DNA of 10,655 nt from JBEINZ01 sp040377825 (GCA_040377825.1 JBEINZ010000096.1:1-10655); one strand, 5' to 3'. Positions 1 to 7,745 are shown, counted from the stretch's first letter. Program-made: numbers and translations. Notes: a model not told the origin generated them from the sequence alone.

Positions 1-813
<813 letters not shown>

Positions 814-925
814 AACTTTGCGGAACGGACTGACATCGGTCGAATTTTTCGCCCGAGACGCTCACACTTTCGCGGAACATCGTCTAGAACCTGCCCGTTC
901 AACCCATCCCGAGAGACGCTCCCTG

Positions 926-2515
926 ATGCCATCGCGCCCCTCCCGCCGTGACGTACTGACCGCTTCCATGGCGACCGCCTTCGCCGCCGGCCTCGGCCTG
1001 ATCCCGAGCACGGCGCACGCTATTCCGCTGAAATTCGGTCCCCAGAAGCCGTTTTCGTGGTCAGGCCTCGTCGATCGCGCCCGCGCGATATCCACGAAGC
1101 CTTATGTCTCGCCCTATCGGCCGGCGCCGGAAATCGTCGATTCCATCGACTACACGCGCCACGGCCAGATTCGTTTCAAGACGGACTACTCGCTCTTTGT
1201 CGATAATCCGGGCGTCTACCCGGTTAGTTTCTTCCCCGTAGGCCGGTTCTTCCCGAAGTCGATCAAGATGAACGCGCTGGAGGGCGACAAGGCGCGCGAG
1301 ATCCTCTACGAGCCGGAATATTTCGACATGCCGGACGACCATCCGGCGCAGAAGCTGCCGGAGGATACCGGCTTTGCCGGCTTCCAGCTGAAAGAGGCCA
1401 AATCCCGTTCGGATTGGCGCACGCAGGACTGGGTGGCCTTCCTCGGCGCCTCCTATTTCCGCGCGATCGGCGCGCTTGGCGAATATGGTCTATCCGCGCG
1501 CGGCGTGGCGATCGACACCGCCGGCCCGACGCCCGAGGAATTCCCGGTCTTCACCGAATTCTACATCCAGCCGGCCAATGCCGAGCGCCAGCCGGTCGTC
1601 GTCTATGCCTTGCTCGATGGCCCCTCGATCACCGGCGCCTACAAGTTCGTGATCCGCCGCGCCGAGGGCGTGGTCATGGATGTTGAAAAATCGCTGTTCA
1701 TGCGCAAGGACGTCGTGAAGCTCGGTATCGCGCCGATGACGTCGATGTATTGGTTCAGCGAATACGACAAGCCCTATCAAGTCGAATGGCGCCGCGCCGC
1801 CCACGATTCGGAAGGGCTCGCGCTTTGGACCGGCGCCGGCGAGCGCATTTGGCGCCCACTCGTCAATCCGCCGCAAATCGCGACCTCGGCCTTCGTGGAC
1901 AATAATCCGCGCGGCTTCGGGCTGATGCAGCGCAATCGTGATCCCGGCGCCTTCCTCGATCGTTGGCTCAACTACGAGCGGCGTCCGTCGCTGTGGATCG
2001 AGCCGATCGGCGCCTGGGGATCGGGCACGGTGCAGCTGATCGAGATCCCGACCGACCACGAGGATTTCGACAATATCGTCTGCATGTGGGTGCCGAAGGA
2101 TCCGATCAGGGCCGGACAAGCGCTCGACTTCCGCTATCGGCTGCATTGGCTGCCCGATGAGCCGTTCCCGGCGACCAACCTCGCCCGGCCGGTCGCCACC
2201 CGCATCGGACGCGGCGGTTTCCCCTATACCCGCAACAACCCACCGGAAATCCGGCGCTTCGTCATCGAATTCGGCGGCGGCATGTTGGCCGATCTCCCGA
2301 AGGACACCAAGCCGGAAGCCGTGATCACGCCGGCGCGCGGCACGGTTTCCTCGGTCTTCATCGAAACGACGTCCTGGAGCAAGAATTGGCGCGTTCAGTT
2401 CGACATCCAGGCCGAGGGCCCGGAGCCGGTCGACATCCGCGCTTACTTGAAGAACGGCGACACCGCGCTGTCGGAGACGTGGCTCTTCCAGTTGCATCCG
2501 CAGTTAGTGCGCTGA
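926..2515 (+). CDS. opgD: Periplasmic glucan biosynthesis protein, OpgG/OpgD (MdoG) family, Tat-exported
   Basis: Member of the MdoG superfamily, which acts in the periplasm on osmoregulated periplasmic glucans. E. coli OpgD has been reported as a beta-1,2-glucanase, so a glucan-trimming role is possible. The frame is open from 803, but I place the start at ATG 926 because it yields a classic Tat signal: SRRDVL at residues 6-11, a hydrophobic stretch at about 13-27 and a probable AHA cleavage site after residue 32. A GAGAGA lies about 9 bases upstream. The mature part shows family blocks: GQIRF (about 90), FFPVGRFF, FLGASYFRA, LLDGPSITGAY, LGIAPMTSMYWFSE, RPLVNPPQ, GFGLMQR and RPSLWIEPIGAWGSGTVQL. 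At 529 aa it is full length for the family. Tat export points to OpgD rather than Sec-dependent OpgG, but one gene may serve both roles here. No opgH glucosyltransferase is adjacent. Confidence 0.93.
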   Translation: MPSRPSRRDVLTASMATAFAAGLGLIPSTAHAIPLKFGPQKPFSWSGLVDRARAISTKPYVSPYRPAPEIVDSIDYTRHGQIRFKTDYSLFVDNPGVYPVSFFPVGRFFPKSIKMNALEGDKAREILYEPEYFDMPDDHPAQKLPEDTGFAGFQLKEAKSRSDWRTQDWVAFLGASYFRAIGALGEYGLSARGVAIDTAGPTPEEFPVFTEFYIQPANAERQPVVVYALLDGPSITGAYKFVIRRAEGVVMDVEKSLFMRKDVVKLGIAPMTSMYWFSEYDKPYQVEWRRAAHDSEGLALWTGAGERIWRPLVNPPQIATSAFVDNNPRGFGLMQRNRDPGAFLDRWLNYERRPSLWIEPIGAWGSGTVQLIEIPTDHEDFDNIVCMWVPKDPIRAGQALDFRYRLHWLPDEPFPATNLARPVATRIGRGGFPYTRNNPPEIRRFVIEFGGGMLADLPKDTKPEAVITPARGTVSSVFIETTSWSKNWRVQFDIQAEGPEPVDIRAYLKNGDTALSETWLFQLHPQLVR

Positions 2516-2532
2516 CTGTTGGTCGTTGGACT

Positions 2533-2560
2533 AAGGGGCGGGCCGGCGCCCGCCCCTTTT
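2533..2560 (+). terminator. Rho-independent terminator after the glucan gene
   Basis: A perfect 11-bp stem (2533-2543 pairing with 2548-2558), almost all G-C, closes on a CGGC loop at 2544-2547. The stem ends in TT and is followed by two more T residues, giving TTTT at 2557-2560. It sits 17 bases after the glucan gene stop codon and before the aminotransferase start, so it separates these two same-strand genes into different transcription units. The stem is symmetric and begins with AA, but no minus-strand gene reads into it. Confidence 0.9.
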
Positions 2561-2641
2561 CGTTGGCTGGACTTCGTCTTATGAAGGAATAACGGAAGCT
2601 GGCATCCGAAGCCGGACGTCATGGGATCAAGGACAAGCCCG

Positions 2642-3823
2642 ATGCTGAAGACGATTGCCGGCTTTGACCGGATCGGCGAGGAAAACGCCTTCGCCGTGCT
2701 CGCCCGCGCGACTGCCCTTGCCGCTTCCGGGCGCGACATCATCAATCTCGGTATCGGACAGCCGGATTTCCGTACGCCCGAGCATATCGTGGAGGCCGCG
2801 ATCAAGGCGCTGCGCGACGGTCATCACGGCTATACGCCGGCGACCGGCATCTTGCCCTTGCGCGAGGCGGTCGCGGCCGATCTCCACCGCCGTTTCAAGG
2901 TCGAGGTCAGTCCCGAGCGCGTGTTGATCGTGCCGGGCGGCAAGGTCACGATGTTCTTGGCGATCTTGATGTTCGGCGAACCGGGCGCCGACATCCTCTA
3001 TCCGGATCCGGGCTTTCCGATCTATCGCTCGATGATCGATTTCACCGGCGCGCGCGCCGTGCCGGTGCCGATCCGCGAGGCAAACGGTTTCGCCTTCTCG
3101 GCGGAAGAGACCCTGTCGCTGATCACGCCTGAGACGCGGTTGCTGATCGTCAATTCGCCGGCCAATCCGACCGGCGGCGTCACGCCCAAGGCCGAGATCG
3201 ACAAGCTGGTCGCGGGCCTCGCGCGCTTTCCTGATGTCGCGATCCTGTCGGACGAGATCTACGGCCAGATGAGCTATGACGGGCTCGACCATGTCTCGCT
3301 CCTGACCTATCCGGAGATCCGAGATCGGCTGATCCTGCTCGACGGTTGGTCGAAGACTTATGCCATGACCGGCTGGCGCATGGGCTATTCGGTATGGCCG
3401 GACCGGCTTTACGAGCATGCCCGCAAGATGGCGGTCAATTCCTGGTCTTGCGTGAACGCCAGCGCACAATATGCCGGCCTTGCCGCCTTGACCGGTCCGC
3501 AGGATTGCGTCGGCGAGATGGTGGCCGAGTTCGACCGGCGCCGCTCGGTTGTCGTCGAAGGGCTGAACAGCCTGCCGGGGGTTAGCGCCGCGACGCCGAA
3601 GGGCGCCTTTTATGCCTTTCCGAACATCGCCGCGACCGGCTGGAAGGCCAAGCCGCTGGCCTCCGCACTCCTGGAAGATGCCGGCGTCGCCACGATCGGC
3701 GGCCCGGATTTCGGCGTCCACGGCGAGGGCTATATCCGGCTCTCCTACGCCAACTCCACGGAAAACATCCACCGCGCGATCGAACGCATGCGAGGGTTTC
3801 TGGAACGGCGGAATGCGGGGTGA
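2642..3823 (+). CDS. Class I/II PLP-dependent aminotransferase (AspC-like)
   Basis: A fold-type I aminotransferase moving an amino group between an amino acid and a 2-oxo acid in the cytoplasm. Using ATG 2642 the protein is 393 aa, a normal length. Visible motifs are the N-terminal NLGIGQPDF block (about 35-43), NSPANPTGG with the cofactor-contacting Asn at about 175, SDEIYGQMSY with Asp204 and Tyr207, SKTYAMTGWRMGY with the PLP-binding Lys238, and YIRLSYA with the substrate-carboxylate Arg at about 366. An in-frame ATG at 2621 would add 7 residues. I prefer 2642 because AAGGA at 2629-2633 is spaced 8 bases from it. It follows a terminator, so it is probably transcribed alone, and its stop is only 16 bp from the convergent amidase stop. 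The amino-acid substrate cannot be read from the sequence. Confidence 0.92.
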   Translation: MLKTIAGFDRIGEENAFAVLARATALAASGRDIINLGIGQPDFRTPEHIVEAAIKALRDGHHGYTPATGILPLREAVAADLHRRFKVEVSPERVLIVPGGKVTMFLAILMFGEPGADILYPDPGFPIYRSMIDFTGARAVPVPIREANGFAFSAEETLSLITPETRLLIVNSPANPTGGVTPKAEIDKLVAGLARFPDVAILSDEIYGQMSYDGLDHVSLLTYPEIRDRLILLDGWSKTYAMTGWRMGYSVWPDRLYEHARKMAVNSWSCVNASAQYAGLAALTGPQDCVGEMVAEFDRRRSVVVEGLNSLPGVSAATPKGAFYAFPNIAATGWKAKPLASALLEDAGVATIGGPDFGVHGEGYIRLSYANSTENIHRAIERMRGFLERRNAG

Positions 3824-3839
3824 GCAAACACCTTCCCGC

Positions 3840-5273
3840 CTACGAAAACGGCTGCGGGGCGCCGGTTGCGCCGAGGGGCAGGCCGGTTGACAGATGGAAG
3901 GTTGCGGCGATCGAGGCGATCCGGGCTTCCGAGAAGCTGGGGCCGAGGAAGGTGACGCCGAGCGGGAGGCCATCGGCCCGGAAGCCGTTGGGCACGGCTA
4001 TCGCCGCGAGGCCCATCAGATTGACGAAGTTCGTGTAAATGCCGAGTTGTGAATTGAGGCGGATCGGGTCGGCCAAAACTTCGTCCTTGCGGTAGATCGT
4101 CGGCGTTGTCGGCACCATGATCGTGGCCAGATCGTCCCAAAGCGGACGGACGGCGCATTTCAGTTCCGCGATCTTATGAATGGCGCGGAAGACATCGGTC
4201 GCGGTGTAGTCCGCGCCGCGTTCCAGGATCTGGCGGGTCACCGGATGGATCGACGCCCGATGCTTTTCGAGGACCGCGTCGAGGCTGAGCGCGCGTTCGC
4301 AGATCCAGGGCCCGTCATAGAGGATGCGTTGGGTCTCCTCGAAGGGCGTGAAATCGACCGGGACCGGCTCGCCGCCAAGTGCCTTAAGCCGGGCAACCGC
4401 GCCATTGAAGAGGCGCTTTGCCTCCGGATCGCCGGAAAACCGCAACGCCTCGCCATCGGGAATGCCGAAACGGAACCGGGCGGGCGTCGAACCGACATCG
4501 AGATCGACAGCATCCGCCTCCGGCTTGGAGAACGGATAGGTCGGATCGTAACCGGCGATCACCTTCAGGACGGACATGCCGTCGGCGACGGTCAAGGCGA
4601 AGACCGAGAGGGTCTCGATCGTCTTCACGCAGCCCCCGCCGCTGACGCAGGCATTGGACACCAAGCCGGGCGTCGGCTTGATGCCCACGATATTGTTGAA
4701 CGCGGCCGGGACGCGGCCCGAACCGGCGGCGTCATTGGCGATCGAAAAGCTTACCAAGCCCGCAGCGACCGATACGGCGGAACCCGACGAGGAGCCGCCC
4801 GAGATGAAGTCATCATCGAACACGGACGAACAGGCGCCATAGGGCGTGCGCATGCCGACGAGCCCGATGCCGAATTGATCCATGTTGGTCTTGCCGATCA
4901 AGAGCGCGCCGGCGTCGAACAGCCGCGAGACGGCTTGCCCGGTCGTTTCCGCGATGTAGGCGCTCTCCGGCAGACCATTGGTGGTCGGCAGACCGGGGAC
5001 GTCGTTGCAGTCCTTAATCGAGAACGGCATCCCCCAGAGCGGCCGCCCATCGAAGCCCTTCGCTTCCAATGCCTCGGCCGCGGCGCGCGCTTCTTCATGG
5101 GGAACGAGATGGATCCACACATGATCCTCACCGCGCTCGGCAATCCGGCTGTAAATCGCGTCGATCACGCAGGTGGGCGTAATGCGACCGGATGCATACC
5201 CCGTTCGCAGCGTCGCTAGATCGAGGCTCAAAAAGGCGGTTGGCTGCTTCATTTGCAACGTCTCAAGCTCCAT
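3840..5273 (-). CDS. atzF: Allophanate hydrolase-type amidase, amidase domain only
   Basis: An amidase-signature hydrolase most like allophanate hydrolase, which breaks allophanate down to ammonia and CO2 in urea, biuret and cyanuric acid metabolism. The catalytic set is visible: Lys87 in SIKD, cis-Ser161 in GGSSSGSA and nucleophile Ser185 in AAGSGRVPA. The 74- and 24-residue spacings equal those I recall for Pseudomonas AtzF (Lys91, Ser165, Ser189). Tyr319 and Arg327 in LYDGPWICER match the Tyr/Arg pair that grips the allophanate carboxylate in known structures. Two features are odd. The protein is 477 aa and stops at the end of the amidase domain, lacking the C-terminal domain of full-length enzymes of about 600 aa. 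The usual GTDTAG before the nucleophile reads ANDAAG. An alternative start is ATG 5252, seven codons in; neither start has a strong ribosome site. It lies downstream of the biuret-hydrolase-like pair. Confidence 0.82.
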   Translation of the reverse strand: MELETLQMKQPTAFLSLDLATLRTGYASGRITPTCVIDAIYSRIAERGEDHVWIHLVPHEEARAAAEALEAKGFDGRPLWGMPFSIKDCNDVPGLPTTNGLPESAYIAETTGQAVSRLFDAGALLIGKTNMDQFGIGLVGMRTPYGACSSVFDDDFISGGSSSGSAVSVAAGLVSFSIANDAAGSGRVPAAFNNIVGIKPTPGLVSNACVSGGGCVKTIETLSVFALTVADGMSVLKVIAGYDPTYPFSKPEADAVDLDVGSTPARFRFGIPDGEALRFSGDPEAKRLFNGAVARLKALGGEPVPVDFTPFEETQRILYDGPWICERALSLDAVLEKHRASIHPVTRQILERGADYTATDVFRAIHKIAELKCAVRPLWDDLATIMVPTTPTIYRKDEVLADPIRLNSQLGIYTNFVNLMGLAAIAVPNGFRADGLPLGVTFLGPSFSEARIASIAATFHLSTGLPLGATGAPQPFS

Positions 5274-5474
5274 CGGACCGACCGTGGCTTGACCCCATCG
5301 AAACAGGCTCGGAAGGGGCTATTTCAAATGTCTCGGCTTGCCCGACCGCGTCTGACGGACCAGTCGGACCAGCCGTTCGTATCTTGTTAAGGCAGCGTCC
5401 TTGACACACACCGATGGTCAAGAATGTTCCGCAGCATGGTAAGGACTTGCTACATCTCAGCTTCCAGGCACCTT

Positions 5475-5486
5475 TTGTATATACAA
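5475..5486. promoter_or_regulatory. Perfect 12-bp palindrome, candidate GntR-type operator
   Basis: The sequence TTGTATATACAA is a perfect palindrome in the 219-bp gap between the hydrolase pair and the amidase, about 200 bp upstream of the amidase start. TTGTATACAA-like palindromes are typical binding sites of GntR-family (FadR/FCD group) regulators. On the minus strand its centre reads TATATA (5483 to 5478), a possible -10 box, with ATGTCA at 5506 to 5501 as a weak -35 after a 17-base spacer. A repressor bound here would cover that promoter. No GntR gene is in the window, so any regulator lies elsewhere. The rest of the gap (5274-5474) holds no gene that I can support, only a short imperfect tandem CGGACCAG pair at 5356-5372. 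Confidence 0.4.
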
Positions 5487-5492
5487 TTGCTG

Positions 5493-6128
5493 TCAGCCGC
5501 TGACATATTGTTTCACTGCGCGGAGGATCGCTGAAACATCGGCAACCGTTCCAAACAGCCCATTACCGAACATCGTGATCCTGAGAATCGCGTGGTGACG
5601 ATCCACGGTTGTACCACGGCAAGCGTTGGAGACGACAAGGCACTCAAAGCCACGGTCGTTGGCCGCGCGCATGGTTGCGTGCACCATACCATCGGTCGCT
5701 AGGCCCGCTAGGATGAGGTTTCGGATTCCGCGCGATCCCAAGAGCGGTTCCAGCGGTGACGCATGGAAGGCTTCATCGCCGACATGGTCGATGACTGTCT
5801 CGCCCGCCCGTGGTCGCAGTGCCGCAACGAGATCCCAACCGGCGCTGCCGACAGCCGGCGGCGCGTCGGCCGCTTCAGCGCGTCGCAAGGCGAGCGGTCC
5901 GTGTCCAAGGGACGCGCGCGTCGTGATGATCGAGATCCCAGCCGCGCGAGTCGCCTCAACGAGAGACCGCGCAACCGCAACCTCGGCATGAGCCTGAAGT
6001 CGGTCGACCGTCACTTCCTGAAAACCCAGAAGAAGCAGCGCGGTATCGGCGGCCGACCAGATGCCGTCGAACGGATAGTCGTAGGGCGCCGCGGCAATCG
6101 CCGGCAAAGCAAGGGGTGCTTCAGCCAT
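5493..6128 (-). CDS. Isochorismatase-fold hydrolase paralogue, predicted catalytically dead
   Basis: A 211-aa protein of the isochorismatase-like (cysteine) hydrolase family, closest in appearance to biuret hydrolase. It has the N-terminal PYDYPFDG block (15-22), MRAANDRGFECL (153-164) and FGNGLFGTV (187-195). All three catalytic positions are replaced: the Asp of the IDMQ motif is Gly35 (LLGFQE), the Lys of DKPGKSAF is His115 (DHVGDEAF), and the nucleophilic Cys of TTDCCV is Met148 (ATDGMV). The fold residues around these positions are kept and the frame is intact, so this looks like a maintained pseudoenzyme rather than a decaying gene. I chose ATG 6128 because GGAGGGG precedes it at ideal spacing; the frame is open upstream to 6170. 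It overlaps the preceding hydrolase by 8 nt (ATGGCTGA), implying coupled translation and possibly a mixed complex. Its role is unknown. Confidence 0.88.
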   Translation of the reverse strand: MAEAPLALPAIAAAPYDYPFDGIWSAADTALLLLGFQEVTVDRLQAHAEVAVARSLVEATRAAGISIITTRASLGHGPLALRRAEAADAPPAVGSAGWDLVAALRPRAGETVIDHVGDEAFHASPLEPLLGSRGIRNLILAGLATDGMVHATMRAANDRGFECLVVSNACRGTTVDRHHAILRITMFGNGLFGTVADVSAILRAVKQYVSG

Positions 6129-6843
6129 GGACCCCTCCGAGCGCCGCAACGAACGCGGCCGAATTCGCAACGCCTCCCCATCGCCCGCCGTAGGCTTTCA
6201 AGATTTCCATCGTAGCCACGTGATTTTGTCGTTCCACGGCCGCCGTACAGTCTTCCAACACCACGGCCTCAAAGCCACGCTCGTAAGCATCGCGCAAGGT
6301 CGCCTGAACGCAGCAATCCGTGGTCACGCCGACGATCGCCAGATGCGTGACGCCGAGCGCATGGAGCGTTGCCTCAAAGTCGGTGGCGTAGAAGGCTGAC
6401 TTTCCCGGCTTGTCGACGACCGGCTCGTCGAGCCTCGGCGCGAGTTCGGGCACGATCTGCCAGCCCGGCTCTCCCCGCACCAAGATGCGGCCGGTCGCGC
6501 CGCGATCCCCAATGCCCAGCCCATGGACGCGGGTGCGCCATTGCTTGTTCGCTGGCAAGTCGGAAAGGTCCGGCAGGTGCCCTTCGCGCGTATGGATGAT
6601 CCGGATGCCAGCGCGGCGCGCATGGTCGAGAACCGCCGCGATTGCCGGGATCACCGCGCGCGTATTGGACACGTCTTCGCCCAATTGATCGACCCAACCG
6701 CCCGGCGCGCAAAAGTCCACCTGCATGTCGATCACCGCCAGTGCGAGCGCGTGGCGGCCGGTAGGTTTTGTCACGGGCCAGAATGCGGACACTGGCGAAC
6801 CTGCGGACACTGGCAAACCTGCGGACAATGGCGAACCTCGCAA
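6121..6843 (-). CDS. Biuret/triuret hydrolase-like isochorismatase-family amidohydrolase
   Basis: A cysteine hydrolase with the family triad intact: Asp39 in VIDMQVDF, Lys145 in VDKPGKSAF and Cys178 in TTDCCVQAT (numbered from TTG 6843). The stretch HTREGHLPDLSDLPANKQWR (84-103), together with GRILVRGEPGW (118-128), is what I recall of Rhizobium biuret hydrolase BiuH and the related triuret hydrolase TrtA. These remove a terminal amide of biuret or triuret in the cytoplasm. I cannot tell which substrate is used: near the C terminus, AYGG (217-220) seems to carry Tyr218 where I recall a Gln in BiuH. An N-carbamoyl compound is an alternative. There is no ATG before the catalytic Asp. The start must be TTG 6843, TTG 6828, GTG 6810, GTG 6792 or GTG 6774, and several of these lie in an 18-bp tandem repeat. 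The gene begins 12 bases after the regulator stop, in the same frame, and overlaps the next gene by 8 nt. Confidence 0.85.
   Translation of the reverse strand: MRGSPLSAGLPVSAGSPVSAFWPVTKPTGRHALALAVIDMQVDFCAPGGWVDQLGEDVSNTRAVIPAIAAVLDHARRAGIRIIHTREGHLPDLSDLPANKQWRTRVHGLGIGDRGATGRILVRGEPGWQIVPELAPRLDEPVVDKPGKSAFYATDFEATLHALGVTHLAIVGVTTDCCVQATLRDAYERGFEAVVLEDCTAAVERQNHVATMEILKAYGGRWGGVANSAAFVAALGGVHG
6132..6138 (-). promoter_or_regulatory. Strong ribosome binding site for the coupled paralogue
   Basis: On the minus strand GGAGGGG lies immediately before TCC and the ATG at 6128, giving about 5 bases between the GGAGG core and the start. It sits inside the last codons of the upstream hydrolase gene. 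It decides the start at 6128 over the longer reading to 6170 and supports translation coupled to the upstream gene. Confidence 0.8.
6784..6837 (-). repeat. Three 18-bp tandem repeats over the hydrolase start region
   Basis: Three adjacent 18-bp units (6784-6801, 6802-6819, 6820-6837) with one or two mismatches between copies. Read on the minus strand each unit is GGTTYGCCAKTGTCCGCA. In the hydrolase frame they encode GSPLSA, GLPVSA and GSPVSA. Each unit places an AGG, completed by the last base of the preceding unit, about 7 bases before a TTG or GTG codon in the same frame, so each could act as a weak ribosome site plus start. This is the only tandem repeat of note in the window. Confidence 0.85.
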
Positions 6844-6855
6844 CGAAACGAAAAC

Positions 6856-7683
6856 CTAGCGATCTGCCACGATCACCCGGACGTTGGCGGTCGCGAGCGC
6901 GGCGGCAAGCGGTGGTCTGGGTGGTTGATCGGTCACGAGAATGTCGATGGCGTCGAGTGTCGCGATCCTGGCGACGGCGCGGCGCTGAAATTTGGACGCG
7001 TCGCAAAGCACCACCACGCAATCGGCGACGTCTATGAAGGATCGCTTCACCTCGGCGTCTTCGGGAGAAAAATCGAATATGCCGAGATCGATGATCCCGG
7101 ACACTCCGATGAACACGCGGTTGAGATAAAGCGCCTTCAACTGGGCCACGGCCGATGTGCCGACGACCGAGAATTCCGGCGTGCGAACCTCGCCGCCAAG
7201 GACATAGACCGGACTTCCCGCGCCCGCGAGTTCGAGGGCCGCGCGGACATTATTGGTGAAAAACCGCAGATCCGGCCGACCGGCGATCTCGGCCGCCAAA
7301 GCCAACAGGGTCGTTCCGACATCGAGCCCGACGGACTCGCGCGACTGAATGAGGGCTGAGGCCGCTTTGGCGATTGCTTTCTTGGCGACGGCGTTTTCCG
7401 CCATGCGCTGGTCGAACAGCGGCCCGTCGCCGTGGCCGGTTCGATCTGAGTCTTGAGCGGCAACCGCGCCGCCATAGGTCCGCGTGAGCAGTCCGTCCCG
7501 GCCGAGGATCGCAAGATCGCGCCGGATGGTCATCGGCGATACGCCAATGTCGCGGGCAACGTCCGTTACCGAGACGAAGCCGTCGGCGTTGAAAACGTCC
7601 ATGATACGCTGATGTCGAACGGGCGCGGGAATGCGGACCGCGCTTGATCGCATCAACGCATGGTCATCGTCGGGCTCTCGCAT
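6856..7683 (-). CDS. DeoR/GlpR-family transcriptional regulator
   Basis: A 275-aa cytoplasmic DNA-binding repressor of the DeoR family, which typically responds to phosphorylated sugars or polyols. The N-terminal helix-turn-helix spans about residues 23-75, with VSVTDVARDIGVSPMTIRRD and the TRTYGGA block that follows the HTH in this family. The C-terminal sugar-isomerase-like sensor domain shows GLDVGTT, FFTNNV, VYVLGGEV, FIGVSGI and VVLCDASKF. The start at 7683 has only a distant GGGAG upstream; an internal ATG at 7653 is an alternative that still keeps the whole HTH. It is transcribed divergently from the SDR/ABC genes, the usual position of a local regulator, and lies 12 bp upstream of the hydrolase pair, so it may be co-transcribed with them. 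Its TAG stop (6858-6856) is in the same frame as the following hydrolase. The effector is not known. Confidence 0.92.
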   Translation of the reverse strand: MREPDDDHALMRSSAVRIPAPVRHQRIMDVFNADGFVSVTDVARDIGVSPMTIRRDLAILGRDGLLTRTYGGAVAAQDSDRTGHGDGPLFDQRMAENAVAKKAIAKAASALIQSRESVGLDVGTTLLALAAEIAGRPDLRFFTNNVRAALELAGAGSPVYVLGGEVRTPEFSVVGTSAVAQLKALYLNRVFIGVSGIIDLGIFDFSPEDAEVKRSFIDVADCVVVLCDASKFQRRAVARIATLDAIDILVTDQPPRPPLAAALATANVRVIVADR

Positions 7684-7745
7684 CGCCGATCGTTGCTCCC
7701 GAAGTTCACACCCTTGGGTTCGACGCCCCCGAAACCGAATCCTTA

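Noticed and set aside
828..849. Possible weak terminator after the copper ATPase (GACTGA / TCGGTC stem then TTTTT)
   Set aside because: The stem is only five or six pairs with a G-T wobble and a very tight loop, too weak to call.
1490..2497. 335-codon minus-strand open frame opposite the glucan gene
   Set aside because: Low-complexity Arg/Asp/Gly-rich product with no motif, and the sense strand carries an unmistakable OpgG/OpgD protein.
2627..3973. 448-codon open frame on the minus strand opposite the aminotransferase
   Set aside because: Its product is rich in Arg, Asp and Gly without any recognisable domain. It is an antisense shadow of a clear PLP enzyme gene in GC-rich DNA.
4176..5219. 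347-codon plus-strand open frame inside the amidase gene
   Set aside because: Antisense shadow. The amidase on the minus strand has catalytic residues and family spacing, while this frame has none.
5401..5429. Perfect TTGACA -35 box on the plus strand and a TTGAC / GTCAA inverted repeat
   Set aside because: There is no -10-like sequence at the right spacing and no plus-strand gene to drive. The inverted repeat is only 5 bp.
5491..5505. Inverted repeat TGTCAG / CTGACA over the stop codon of the dead paralogue
   Set aside because: A six-pair stem with no T run after it on the minus strand, so it is not a supported terminator.
6523..7359. 278-codon plus-strand open frame spanning the DeoR/hydrolase junction
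   Set aside because: It runs across two well-supported minus-strand genes and shows no domain. It stays open partly because the 18-bp repeat length is a multiple of three.
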